The notes beneath the pieces are model-generated. The model worked only from the letters and a program-made list of their open reading frames with translations, was not told the origin of the DNA and searched no databases. Shown piece after piece: positions 39,781-49,717 of a DNA stretch of 64,000 bases. Origin of the DNA: Hydractinia symbiolongicarpus (taxonomy: Eukaryota; Cnidaria; Hydrozoa; Anthoathecata; Hydractiniidae). The stretch lies in contig NC_079882.1 of the NCBI RefSeq assembly GCF_029227915.1, forward strand, positions 14,408,501 to 14,472,500, given 5' to 3'. Position numbers and translations under genes: made by a program. How positions within the stretch are numbered: the stretch's first letter is position 1; every line of letters begins with the position of its first letter.

Positions 39781-40560
39781 GGAAGTTTTGAAGGAACTCG
39801 ACTCATATTTAGTTGAAGCGGATGACGTTTTAGACAAACTTTACGCAGGATTATTAGGACTAAAGATTTATTGTCGAAATCTGTTCTAAAGGAAAAAGAC
39901 ATCGCCTTGTTACCATCTTCATCGCAGTCCAACTTCAAATCATTTCGATTACCGATGAGAAAAAGGACCACTTCAGGGAGAGTTGGAGCAAAAGTTGCTT
40001 ATGTGAAAAGATTTAGAAAAGTTGAAGTGACTGACGATTCCATGAATTCTCAGAACTTAGTATCCGAGATTGTTATAGAGGAACAGCCGCTCAATCAACA
40101 TTGTTTCGAAGTTGATCAACCGGTTTATATCGCATTTTCATATTACATCCTGAAAATGGTGTCGATAGAACAATGCCTAACATAAATAACTTACTTGTTT
40201 CTAGACACTTTTTAAAGTGTCTATAAACAAGTAAGTTTTTAGACTTTCCTCTGGAGAAAAAAAAGGGCGTATTGGAAGCAGAGAGCCATGTTCGAGTGAA
40301 CCCCTACTTGCAAGCTACCTTGCTAATGGTACCACAAGAAATCCAAGGATATGCACATGGCACAATGCGATCTGTGCTCTTTTTGTGGTACCATCGTAAA
40401 TGCAAGAATATTTGTGACAAGTTATTTGCAAACAAAAAAGCAAAATGGCAATGCTCGAAGTGTGTTCAGCTGTTCATATGTTTTCACCAACCCACAAGAT
40501 AAGTTGCCCCCTGGAGTTCAATGTTTTGCGGAAATGCAATATTGCATACATTAAGATCCG
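39781..40560 (+). pseudogene. Fragment with PHD-finger-like end
   Basis: Short frames: a helical ELDSYLVEADDVLDKLYAGL piece, a basic frame at 39871-40185, then after the 24-bp inverted repeat a Cys/His pattern split between two frames (QCDLCSF, then WYHRKCKNICDKLF and WQCSKC). C-x2-C, WYHRKC and W-x-C-x2-C fit a PHD finger, as found in ORF1 of some LINEs and in chromatin proteins. Broken and of uncertain parentage. Confidence 0.4.
40188..40237. repeat. 24-bp inverted repeat (hairpin)
   Basis: Arms 40188-40211 and 40214-40237 pair with one mismatch and a two-base loop. It lies in decayed coding sequence. Confidence 0.6.
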
Positions 40561-40610
40561 TTAATTATGCAATTCTAATTGAATAAATTACTAACCTTAA
40601 TTTATTAAAT

Positions 40611-40865
40611 CTACCTGAAATTCTTCATTAACCGTGCCGGAACACCTAGATTGTACAAATCATCTCGAGTAAGGTCGATCAGTCTGAAGTTACATTGATA
40701 CCGCTCCACATACCCATCCTTTTCAAATCTATTACAGGCGTGCATACCATTAAGATTATCTATAACAACAATTTCTTCAGAGTTCGAAAATTTTTCACTG
40801 GACCATCGTCGTTTTTTTTGTGATAGCACAATAGTATGGCAGATGATGATGAAAGTCGTCGTCAT
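40611..40865 (-). pseudogene. SAM-domain-like fragment
   Basis: 84 residues. The C-terminal half (MHACNRFEKDGYVERYQCNF then LIDLTRDDLYNLGVPARLMK) has the spacing of a SAM domain, including the DDLYNLGV turn. No neighbouring exons seen. It lies between Polinton pieces and may be part of an insertion flanked by an inverted 18-base match at 39339. Confidence 0.35.
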
Positions 40866-40956
40866 GCTTGCTATGTTTGCGATAAATCATAATCACATTA
40901 TCTTTCTTAGGATCTTGCGCACGTGGAACATATCATTGTTGAAGGACCGCATTTTC

Positions 40957-41427
40957 TTAACGCTGTACTGCAAGTTGCCGGTCTTTATCCTCAAGGTCGT
41001 CCTCCAGCAGCACAAGTTGCCTATCTCTATCTTCAAGATCATCCGCTGGAATAGCGATGCTTACATCTTTTTCTTCAATGGCTTGATCTCGCTTCTTAAG
41101 CTCATCTTGTAATTTTTCAACACCTTTTTTCGCAAGCCATCTGGTAAGTTGTACGGCCTTCGGTTTTCTAGAACGACACACAATCTCTAATGCACCGTCG
41201 AATGTGACGAAGGCATCGTGCCAATTTTGACCTTGCTTGAGTGGTAAGGCGGCCTCAGCCCACATGATATCACAATGAGGTGTGGTTTTCCCGTCTCTGT
41301 ATGCTGCTTTTATATCACCGATACCTAATAATCTCCCAAGATCAGCACGCTTGAAAAAAGGCTGCAAGTGCTCATCGAACAGAGTCTCGTTATTAAAATC
41401 AAAGGATTCTTGGATTACAAGAGACAT
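40957..41427 (-). CDS. BRO-type protein N-terminal domain, copy C
   Basis: A clean 156-residue frame from ATG 41427. N-terminal Bro-N domain: NETLFDEHLQPFFKRADLGR, LLGIGDIKAAYRDGKTTPHC, FVTFDGALEIVCRSRKPKAV, LTRWLAKKGVEKLQDELKKR. Then a coiled coil of repeated DLEDRDRQLVLLEDD heptads. It is the best preserved Bro-N in the window, but the C-terminal domain seen at 25.2 kb is missing after 40957. BRO proteins bind DNA in large DNA viruses. It follows the ATPase at 41.5-42.1 kb on the same strand. Confidence 0.65.
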   Translation of the reverse strand: MSLVIQESFDFNNETLFDEHLQPFFKRADLGRLLGIGDIKAAYRDGKTTPHCDIMWAEAALPLKQGQNWHDAFVTFDGALEIVCRSRKPKAVQLTRWLAKKGVEKLQDELKKRDQAIEEKDVSIAIPADDLEDRDRQLVLLEDDLEDKDRQLAVQR

Positions 41428-41559
41428 TTTTATCTTGTAATTTTTTTGGAATCCGAAATTTTTGATTATGGACAGTCTAAGAAAAATATAATTGTACCGC
41501 CGTTTTGCGGACCAAATCGATCCATAAAATCACCATTCATTCGAGAATTTTATGACTCC

Positions 41560-42077
41560 TAGGGTGCTCTGGCCTAATATACAAGCATGCATATTTTGAG
41601 TTTTTGAGCTGAATTGTGATATCTTCCCAGTCGCTGATCATATTGGTTTCTTCATCAATCAATTTCGTATCTGAACGCTCATGGGGGTACCACAGGAAGA
41701 GCTGCTTTTTTGCCTACGAATATTTTTAGGTAAAGCGGTATAAGACTGTGTAACAACCATAGGCTATGCTTTCGATGCCTACCTGAAATCGCTAGCTCAA
41801 GCAAAGGTTGTCGTTTTTCATCAAGAGATTCAACCGCTATCACATCGTCGACCATAAAGAGCGTGTTTTGGCCAGCTAGCCGCGACGATAATTGATCGAT
41901 ATACTTAAAAGGTTGATCCTCAGGGTTGATCAAGAACACATAGTCATCTCGCCAAGGCAAGGACCTCTCGAGGTAAGTGCTGTTCCATTGTATAGTTGGA
42001 CACTGGATAATGATGTTGTGAAAAAAATTAATATTCACCTTCCAGGCTATCCGACAATCTCTGGAAAGGTCTCCCAC
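41560..42077 (-). pseudogene. Polinton DNA-packaging ATPase, copy C (P-loop lost)
   Basis: The minus frame 42077-41679 contains QWNSTYLERSLPWRDDYVFL and a Walker B-like LFMVDDVIAV. The conserved RHRKHSLWLL follows, then a frameshift. C-terminal codons run to about 41565. The Walker A region is absent, because the capsid fragment 42080-42300 is joined directly to the middle of the ATPase. Confidence 0.75.
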
Positions 42078-42079
42078 TC

Positions 42080-42300
42080 CCGTGTAGCATATTATCAGGA
42101 GATGATTGAAAATCTACAAAAAGTGCGCATATCTCGGTCATGAATTGACCTATAGTAATATCAAAATCATGACTGCCGAAGAGGTTCACAAGTTGCTTAA
42201 AATGATCTTTTGCAAGTATCGCATGGGAGTAAAGTTCATTAGGTTCAGATAAGTAAAACTCCTTTCAAACTCTGTAGTTATAACTGGTATCCTCTTTTTT
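42080..42300 (-). pseudogene. Major capsid protein fragment (copy C)
   Basis: Readable minus-strand codons: KKEDTSYNY, PNELYSHAILAKDHFKQLVN, FGSHDFDITIGQFMTE and FQRLSDS. These match the central to C-terminal capsid region at 23515-23880. It is interrupted at its upstream end by the LINE at 42305 and fused downstream to the ATPase. Confidence 0.65.
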
Positions 42301-42304
42301 CATT

Positions 42305-43925
42305 CATTTCATTAGAAAAGCTCGTAAGACAAACGCAGCAGCAGATTGGAAAGCATACAAAAAAATTTGTAACAAATGTACCACTGACTTACGAACAGCT
42401 GAAGGTAACTACAGTAGGGATCTATTAAGTCGAAACTCAAGAAATCCAAAAAAGTTTTGGGATACTATAAAAACCATAATGCCACCAAGACGAGGAAAGT
42501 TACTAATGATGCAACTACCAATAAATTCGAAAAAGTAAATACATTATGTTTAATTTTCTCTAACGTGGCACATCAGTTAAAATTAAAATCTATTTACTTA
42601 AAAGATTTTATCTGGAACAAACCAAAACAGTCACTTTTAAGAACATGTATGATATTTAAATTTAACTATGTATCACGCATATTTGTTGAGAAAGAACTAA
42701 AAATGATGAAGATGATCCGAACCATTTGACCTTTGGTCAACTGGTTCGGATCATCTTCGACCTTTATTGAAGGGCTGTGCATCTACGATTGCTGAACCAC
42801 TGTGTTATTTAATCAACTTATCATTAGACAACTCAAAAGTACCATCAGATTGGAAACACGCACTGATCACTCCCATCTTTAAATCAGGATCACCATCTGA
42901 ACCAAATAACTGCCGACCAATATCTATATTCTCAAGCCTTTCAAAAATACTTGAGAAAGCGGTTCATAGCCAACTTATCAGCTATCTAGAAGACAATAAT
43001 TTATCATATCGTTCTCAATTTGGTTACCGCAGACGTAGCTCCACGGACATAGCTGCAACGTTATTTACTGATAACATCAGAAATGAGCTTGATAAAGGAA
43101 ATTTAGTTGGTGCAATCTTCATTGATTTGTCGAAAGCTTTTGACACTGTTTCAGATAGCATCTTGCTTGAAAAGCTTTGCGCATATGGTATTTGTGGCAA
43201 AGAGTTAGAATGGTTTACCCACTACCTATTCAACCGTACACAACAGGTGGTTATTGATAACATCAGATATAACACTGAGAATGTAAAATGCGGAGTCCCT
43301 CAGGGATTTATTTTAGGACCGCTTTTATTTTTAATTTTCTTCAATGATTTTGAGACCTCGCTTATTAGAGCACGTACTATCCAATTCGCTGACGACACAG
43401 TGGTTTATATTGCTGGGTTCGACTATCCATGCAGGTAAATTTTGACACAGCCTACAAGAAAGCTTCAACATGGCTTCGTCTCTTATCAGCATTGAGATCT
43501 TAAATTGATGACAACACTGCTACTATCATTTACAACATGATGATACTACCTCTTATCACGTTTAACAGTATCATCAACCTTAAATTTACAAATACACAAC
43601 AGAAAAGGCTTGTGTCTCTGGACAACAATGCAAGAAATGTCACGAAAAATGAAAACGTTACATCAATCAAAAGTATGATAATAAGAAATATGTGTTGCGT
43701 AGTTCGTACATGTATTGACGGAGAGAGTTGTAGCAGCTTCAACAGTTACTTCGAGTTGATGAATCACGAAAGGGTTACACGGAATAAGCAGTTATCATTA
43801 CGCTTGCCAAGAGTTAATTTAGAAGTTGCGAAAAGTGGTTTTTATTACATGGGTGCTGACACATACAACAAGTTGCCATTAGATGTTAGAAAAGAAAAAT
43901 GTTATGTAACTTTAAAAAGAAATTG
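42305..43925 (+). pseudogene. CR1/Jockey-like LINE ORF2 (reverse transcriptase)
   Basis: It begins in the endonuclease-RT linker (RKTNAAADWKAYKKICNKCT, NPKKFWDTIKTIMP). The 24-bp hairpin at 42708-42758 replaces part of the entry to the RT domain. The clean frame 42767-43438 has VPSDWKHALITPIFKSGSPS, NCRPISI, KILEKAVHSQL, FGYRRRSSTDI, FIDLSKAFDTVSDSILLEKL, GVPQGFILGPLLFLIFFNDF and the catalytic FADDTVVY. After a shift, the C-terminal part ends at 43926. The insertion lies inside the capsid fragment. It is inactive owing to stops and frameshifts. Confidence 0.85.
42708..42758. repeat. 24-bp inverted repeat (hairpin)
   Basis: Arms 42708-42731 and 42735-42758 pair with one mismatch. It lies inside the LINE coding region, where related LINEs have ordinary coding sequence. 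Confidence 0.6.
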
Positions 43926-43929
43926 AAGC

Positions 43930-44402
43930 AATATTATATTTAGGCGTATGTTATGAAATTTTGTTTCTTTGTTTTCTAGATGTGTCCCATTTGAGGAGAG
44001 TCTTCACTCTAAGTCTATGTCCACACTCAATCATTTTCTCTGCCTTTTGTATCACATCTTCTTCTATTTTTTCTCATATCGTTTTTATTTAGATTTTGAT
44101 CAAATATTAACTATTTTTTAGCTATATTTTGTATTTTGTAAAGCAGATATTTTATCTGAAATGTTTTAATCAACTCCAGATCAAATAATAACCGCAGACT
44201 TCCGGGAAATATCACATCATTCTGTCCCATATTGGGAACGTCTACATACAAATCCTCGAACGTCTACATACATGACTCACCTTTACACGCTGTTTTTTAG
44301 CTTTTATAGCGAACATTGTTTTAAGTTCTGTACATGAACGAGTGTTTTTCAAAATATGTTACTTATAGCTAGTTTATTATTAGTTGTTTTTTCGTTAAAA
44401 TA
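43930..44402. other. Possible LINE 3-prime end and unassigned sequence
   Basis: No gene seen. AT-rich sequence follows the LINE reading frame and may be its 3-prime untranslated region; no clear tail repeat is found. Confidence 0.35.
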
Positions 44403-44836
44403 AATGGCTGATAATCAAGGGATTAGAAGGAGATTTTACAGATGAGGGCAATATTGATGATAATGATAATAATGATTTTAGTAGAACTGACAATCTTGCG
44501 CAGCCTGGCACAACGTCGACGCAAGCACATGAAGAAATAGAGATGGGTGAGTACAACACAATAAGGCAGCTGGAAGAGATTAAAAAATCTCTCAATCTCG
44601 TGTTTGAATCTCTGGCACAGGTGGAATCGGATGGGACGGGACTGTTCAGCTACTGGTTGAACATCCTCGTCAATGTGGAGGTGTACTTGATGGTCCTTCA
44701 GCAAGCCGATTCCATCAAATACATTTTTTTGTGCAGAGACAACTTGGGAAAGTTGCTCATTTTTTTGACCCCTGCACGTCGGATCAAGTTCGATTTCAAT
44801 ATTGGTTTCGGTTTAGGGTTCGACTGCAATACCACT

Positions 44837-45440
44837 TAACAAGAATTCTACCTTCCGCTTGACAACATAGATTCTGACGTTTGCCACCCCTTCACCACAC
44901 ATAATCATACCCTGGTAAAGTCCAACACATGTAATAGACCTGGAACTGTATTGCTTTGTTTTCATTTTGGTCTTTGAAAGTGGTAGGTTCAACTCATCAG
45001 CAAGTTCTCTGGACATGACACTGATGTCTGCTCCTGTGTCAGCAAATGCATCGACTGTCTTCTCGTTAATTATTAACTGAACCTGGTATCGCGGTTTGAT
45101 TGACACTTGTCTCATATTGTTCCGTTTCCTAGCCTGGCCTACTGGACGGGCAGGAACATGTTTCCTGGACATGCGTTTCGTACTGGCAGTTTCCTCCTCC
45201 GACTCACTTGAGGTGGTATCAGTCTCAGTCTCTGAGCTTGATGCAGAGCTTGGTGAGTGGCTCTGATCCTCAACACGGTTGGTATGCTTGTCTCGTCCTT
45301 TGCGGGCTTTCGATACAAATGCATCATAAGTGTTTCCTTTATGTAACTCAGGATCAAACTTATGTAAACCACTGTACCCAGCCCTTTCACACTTGGCTGA
45401 CATCCAACAACTGCAACAGGGTTTTTTTAAAGTCTCTTCG
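44837..45440 (-). pseudogene. Ty3/gypsy-type gag-protease fragment
   Basis: Within a 241-codon minus frame. A Ser/Glu-rich linker (SSASSSETETDTTSSESEEE) is followed by KPRYQVQLIINEKTVDAFAD, the aspartic protease box DTGADISVMS, and the flap and dimer strand region (KFLLSGIAVEP-like end). This is a retropepsin of a gypsy-group retrotransposon. The adjacent RT is on the opposite strand at 45477-45872, so the element is internally inverted. Codons past 44837 continue weakly to about 44640. Confidence 0.7.
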
Positions 45441-45476
45441 TCGCCAGATGAAGTACCTAGGGGAGATAGGCAGGAA

Positions 45477-45872
45477 TAGCCAAAGGGCGACAGTGGAATC
45501 AGAGTTACCGTAGATATGCGTAACGCCAACCAAGCCATTGTTCCGATACCAAGGGAAGAAAATATTAGAGCCCAACTCTCTAGCTGTCAGTATTTAACCA
45601 AACTTGATTTTAAATCTGCATTCCACCAGCTTGAAGTCCCACCTCAGAGTCGATACATCACGGTGTTCCATGCCAATGGAAAGCTGATGCAATACAAACG
45701 TTTGACCATGGGTACAAAGTCAGCTTCGGGTGAACTCCACCGAGCACTGCAACCGATATTTGCAGACATACCTGAGGCACACTTTCTACACGATGACATA
45801 ATCATTGCTACAGAAACTGATTCTCGCCACTATGAAGTGATTGATGCAGTTCTGAAAAGGCTTTCACGCTGA
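45477..45872 (+). pseudogene. Ty3/gypsy reverse transcriptase fragment
   Basis: GIRVTVDMRNANQAIVPIPR, YLTKLDFKSAFHQLEV, TVFHANGKLMQYKRLTMGTK, SGELHRALQPIF and the catalytic box FLHDDIIIAT are all in a single frame, ending at TGA 45870-45872. It covers fingers and palm only. It begins head to head with the protease of the same element class, and RNase H and integrase are missing. Confidence 0.75.
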
Positions 45873-47912
45873 ACCCGGACTGAACCTATAATGATGTAGG
45901 TCAAAACACTTCGTATTAGGCTAAACGATATTATTTTTTTAAAGTAGTTTGAAACCTTACTTTTTGACTGATTCCTTTTTATTAAACTCAGTTCCGACAA
46001 ATTCGACAAAAAAGTTGACGTCTTTCTGGAAATTACTAGAAAACACTAGGGGAGTAAACGAACCATATTCATTCTCAAGGACGGCTTTATTGTATTTTCT
46101 TTCTTTCTCTTTTTCCATCGACTGAAATAGAGTGTTTATGCGTCGGTTGACATAGCTTGAATCAAATGGATCATCTATCTATCTATCTATCGCCGGGGAC
46201 GTCACACGACAATGTAAAATTTACGGTAGCCGTATGCAAATGGTGGCGACTGCAGGTTGAAACAATTAAGGTTTTTTTGGAAAAAAAATAGGTTTTTAAA
46301 GACTAACTTTCATACTAGGGTGAGCTATTCAGCAACGTTTTTTAAAATGTTTGTTTTTCTCATTTGAAAAAACCCTAAAAATAAACAGGAGCATCTTCAT
46401 TGAGCATCTCCATTGTCTTTGTGGCCATTGTTTTCTGCAATTTATATACATAAAGTTTACGCAGTGCTAAACGAAAAAATTTTCAACAACAGATTAAAAA
46501 TTGTAGCTATCACACAAGGCAACTACTGGCCAAAGGAAGTCGTAACACAGGAAATCAAATTCGTCACAGCTACAGCTGCCATTATGGATTTTCAAGGTTT
46601 GTAACAATTCCTTGTAAAAGAGCAAAGTGGATATACTTTTCCTAAAATTTAAACGAATACCTTTAAGCGTTTTCGCGGATATCTTCGGTTTGAATTTTTA
46701 CAAAATATTACAGCAAAACATGTTTTTTTCTGTATTTCCGCAAACAAAGATAAAAATCCCACACTATTTCGTAAAAAGATTGTGTGGGTGTGTTGTATGT
46801 TTTCATAAAGTTTAGGGGTGAGTGGACAGAGCTCTTTTGTTAACAGAGAAGTTTTATGTATTACGAATATTTTTAGTTATTTTAGGGTGAGATATACATT
46901 TGAATTGGTTCTTTGCCTATGGATTTACGCAAATATCCCCAAAATATCATCTTGTATGCTAAATAAATGGCCCTATTGTATCTATCTCATATTAGAGCAC
47001 TAGTTTGCCTGGTTATCTGTTACATAAAGGTTTTTGGTACCATAGGAAATAAATAGATGAGGTCTTGAAATATTTACTTAACATGGGGTGGATGGGGGTG
47101 GTATTACATTTGTTACGATGCGTTACAGGAAGGGGGTGGGGGTAAAAATGGCGAGTTTGGTCTTACGGAATTATTGAATGGCCCTTAAACACAAAAACAA
47201 CAACAGAAAAGTCTTTTGAATGTATATATGACGATATGTACTACATTATGTACTAGCTGTGTAAAGACACATCTTCTAATGTTTTAATAAAAAGGGATCT
47301 TAGATTAAAAATAACCAGCTATCTTTCTGGGTTTTTGTAGCTTTCACAATTAGACACAGAAACGTTTAAGGTGGCTTACCACCAAATAACCTATATCGCA
47401 GAGGAATGTCTTTTCTAAGTTAATTGATGAGGATAGTAGGATAGTACGCAACAGTACAAAAAAATTAAGCCAAAAATCTAGTTGATTGGTTGCCATGGTT
47501 ACCCGTTGCTAGGTAAAATAGGAGCAAAATATGACACTTTGCTGCTCGACGCTAAACCAAATAACTGAATAAAATGCGCTATTTGAAGCACCTTTTTGGG
47601 CGCGTATGTTTCTCAAGGGTCACGTGCAGTGATTGAGTGAAACGCATTTTCGTAAGGCTGACTCGTCGCCCAGACAACTGATGCGGTATTTCTTGGACAA
47701 AAAAAGGCTAAAACAGAGCGAAACTGGACAAGATAACTGAAAGACAAAACTTAGATTTGAAAATCGGTTTCAGTTAAGCACTAGGTAATAATAATGTCTG
47801 CATCCACGGAAGAATTTGTAAATCATGTGTGCTTCGATCTTGAGAATTCTTGCTTCGCGTGGATTCCGTACTTAAACGGCAAAAAACGTGTTTAAAGATT
47901 ATTTTATGGACA
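45873..47912. other. Non-coding stretch with microsatellite
   Basis: No supported gene. An (ATCT)n run lies at 46173-46190. Short frames at 46413-47003 lack family signals. Confidence 0.35.
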
Positions 47913-48021
47913 CTAGTCGTTAGCCCGTGGAAAGATGCACAGGCTCGCCCGTCGCAGCTAGCTACCATTTTGCGTGACAGACATACGGACGGACAGACGT
48001 ATACGGGTATTATAATATAGA
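47913..48021 (-). mobile_element. Mini-Helitron
   Basis: Same family as 34708-34835: minus-strand TC start, ACGGGTATT-type 5-prime end, CTAG 3-prime end, inserted between A and T. The 3-prime hairpin is degraded. Confidence 0.6.
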
Positions 48022-48660
48022 TTCTAGACTTGTGGATCGACAAAAGGTGTACAGCAGCACTATTTCGACCTGAAAAGCACCAAATACTTACGACCTTTGA
48101 GTAAACTCTGACGAGTTCACTTCGGAGGGTGCATCGTTATGACAGCTTTCTGACTGCGTGTGGAACACCACATTTAATATTCATAACTGTCATATAATCT
48201 CCCAGGCGGCCCTAAAGTGTCATCCAGCTTTTGCAAAGCATTAAACATCGACGGAGGGGCAAGAAAGCTGACTAAAAATGAACGAAATTTGTAACTAAAT
48301 TGTTTTTTAATTAAAATTAGCGATTTTATGTGCGATTTGCGACGAGGAAGATGAAATAATAAAACAAAAATCAAATTTTGAATTTTAAATTAATTTATTT
48401 AGTTTTTTTAGATAAAAAAAAATCACACAGGAGGCCGATAAATGAACTCTCGGAACGGTTTTTCCATTCTGGCAAAAACATCGTTTGCCGATTTGATTGC
48501 CTTAGAAATGCCAGCAGAATCAAAGCCATTGATTATGGAATCCTTCTGCTTTTTGTGTGAAGGGATTTCAAATCAGTCAGTTTGAGGGATACTTAATAGA
48601 TGCATAAAGCAAATAATTTGAAAAAAAAAATGATTTTCTTTTACTCGGTTAAAACAGTTT

Positions 48661-48752
48661 GTCGGTTAAAGTGACGAAATTAAGGCCAGGTGACGAAATT
48701 TTTTAACCGACGAAATAAAAGTCCGACATATTTTTAACCGATAAGGTAACTA
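48661..48752 (-). repeat. Dispersed TTTCGTCGG-type repeat, second copy
   Basis: The reverse complement carries TTATCGGTTAAAA, GTCGGAC, TTTCGTCGGTTAAAA and AATTTCGTCAC, the same word order as 11945-12012. Confidence 0.45.
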
Positions 48753-49592
48753 AGATTAGTTGCGGTGAGGGACTTTTTTTTAATAGTCTAACATTTTCGT
48801 AAAAATAACAAAGTGTATCGCACTGGTTGTTAAAAAGCATGAAGTCCACTTACTAATTGGGTGGAGGAAGGAAGTATTTAAAATAGCAAAATTTTTACAA
48901 TTTGTTGAAACTTTCTTTCAAAAAACTCATCTGCATAAAAATAGATACAATGTTCAAGCACATTGAAAATAAAATACGGCGCAAAAACGGAAGCTCACTT
49001 CAAAAATTTCAAAGGTAAATTGATTTTTTATTATAGTTCGTTGACAACATATTTCTGACACCTAATAACTCCCAGGAAGAAACCTTCGTGAGTCAAAAAA
49101 ATCAGGAATCAAATCACTTTTAAACAAATATCTATTTGATTATTATTGTTTGATTTTGTAAAGAGGTGGTTAACGATTAAGGGATCTCTTTATCCCATAA
49201 AGGTAAAAGCTCGCGAGAATTAACTTACTTTTTTGTTCTCAAAATTTTTGCGGGGCCAAACTAAGTATATAACCGTCAAGACTAATTTAGCGAAGGACTT
49301 ATTGTAAGACTGGACTAACAATGTTTAAAATGCTAAGGAGCGAGTTCTACATACAAAAAACCATAAATTAATTAAAATTCAATGAATTAAGTTGCGGTTA
49401 TATCATGTTACACAATAACGAATCATAATAAAAGAAATTAAAAATTTTACCTATGAATAGTAGTGAATGCGCGAAAATTGTTAAGGGAGCATAACTTACT
49501 AACAGATATTTGTTAAAAAAGCGTAGTCAGCTCAGTAGGTACAGTAAAAGTAGATTACTTTAGCAATATTATGAATGCTGCTGTGATTTCTC
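48753..49592. other. 3-prime flank of the formin gene
   Basis: Non-coding. It should contain the 3-prime untranslated region and poly(A) signal of the formin; a minus-strand AATAAA occurs at about 49028-49033. Confidence 0.35.
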
Positions 49593-49717
49593 TCAAACTT
49601 CATTAACTTCTTTTTCGTTCATTTTATCCGATAATTTCTGTCCAGGTTGCAACATTTTTATAGGAACAATGTTCACACGAGTACTCTTTCTTTCAAGATC
49701 AGACTGTCCAGCACGTG
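49593..49717 (-). CDS. dia: Formin last exon (C-terminal tail and stop)
   Basis: Acceptor TTTTTAG before 49717, entered in phase 1 from the DAD exon. Forty-one codons of basic tail (SDLERKSTRVNIVPIKML) to TGA at 49593. Confidence 0.85.

Noticed and set aside
46413-47003. Cluster of three short plus-strand frames
   Set aside because: AT-rich, no motif, no splice pattern, no start context.
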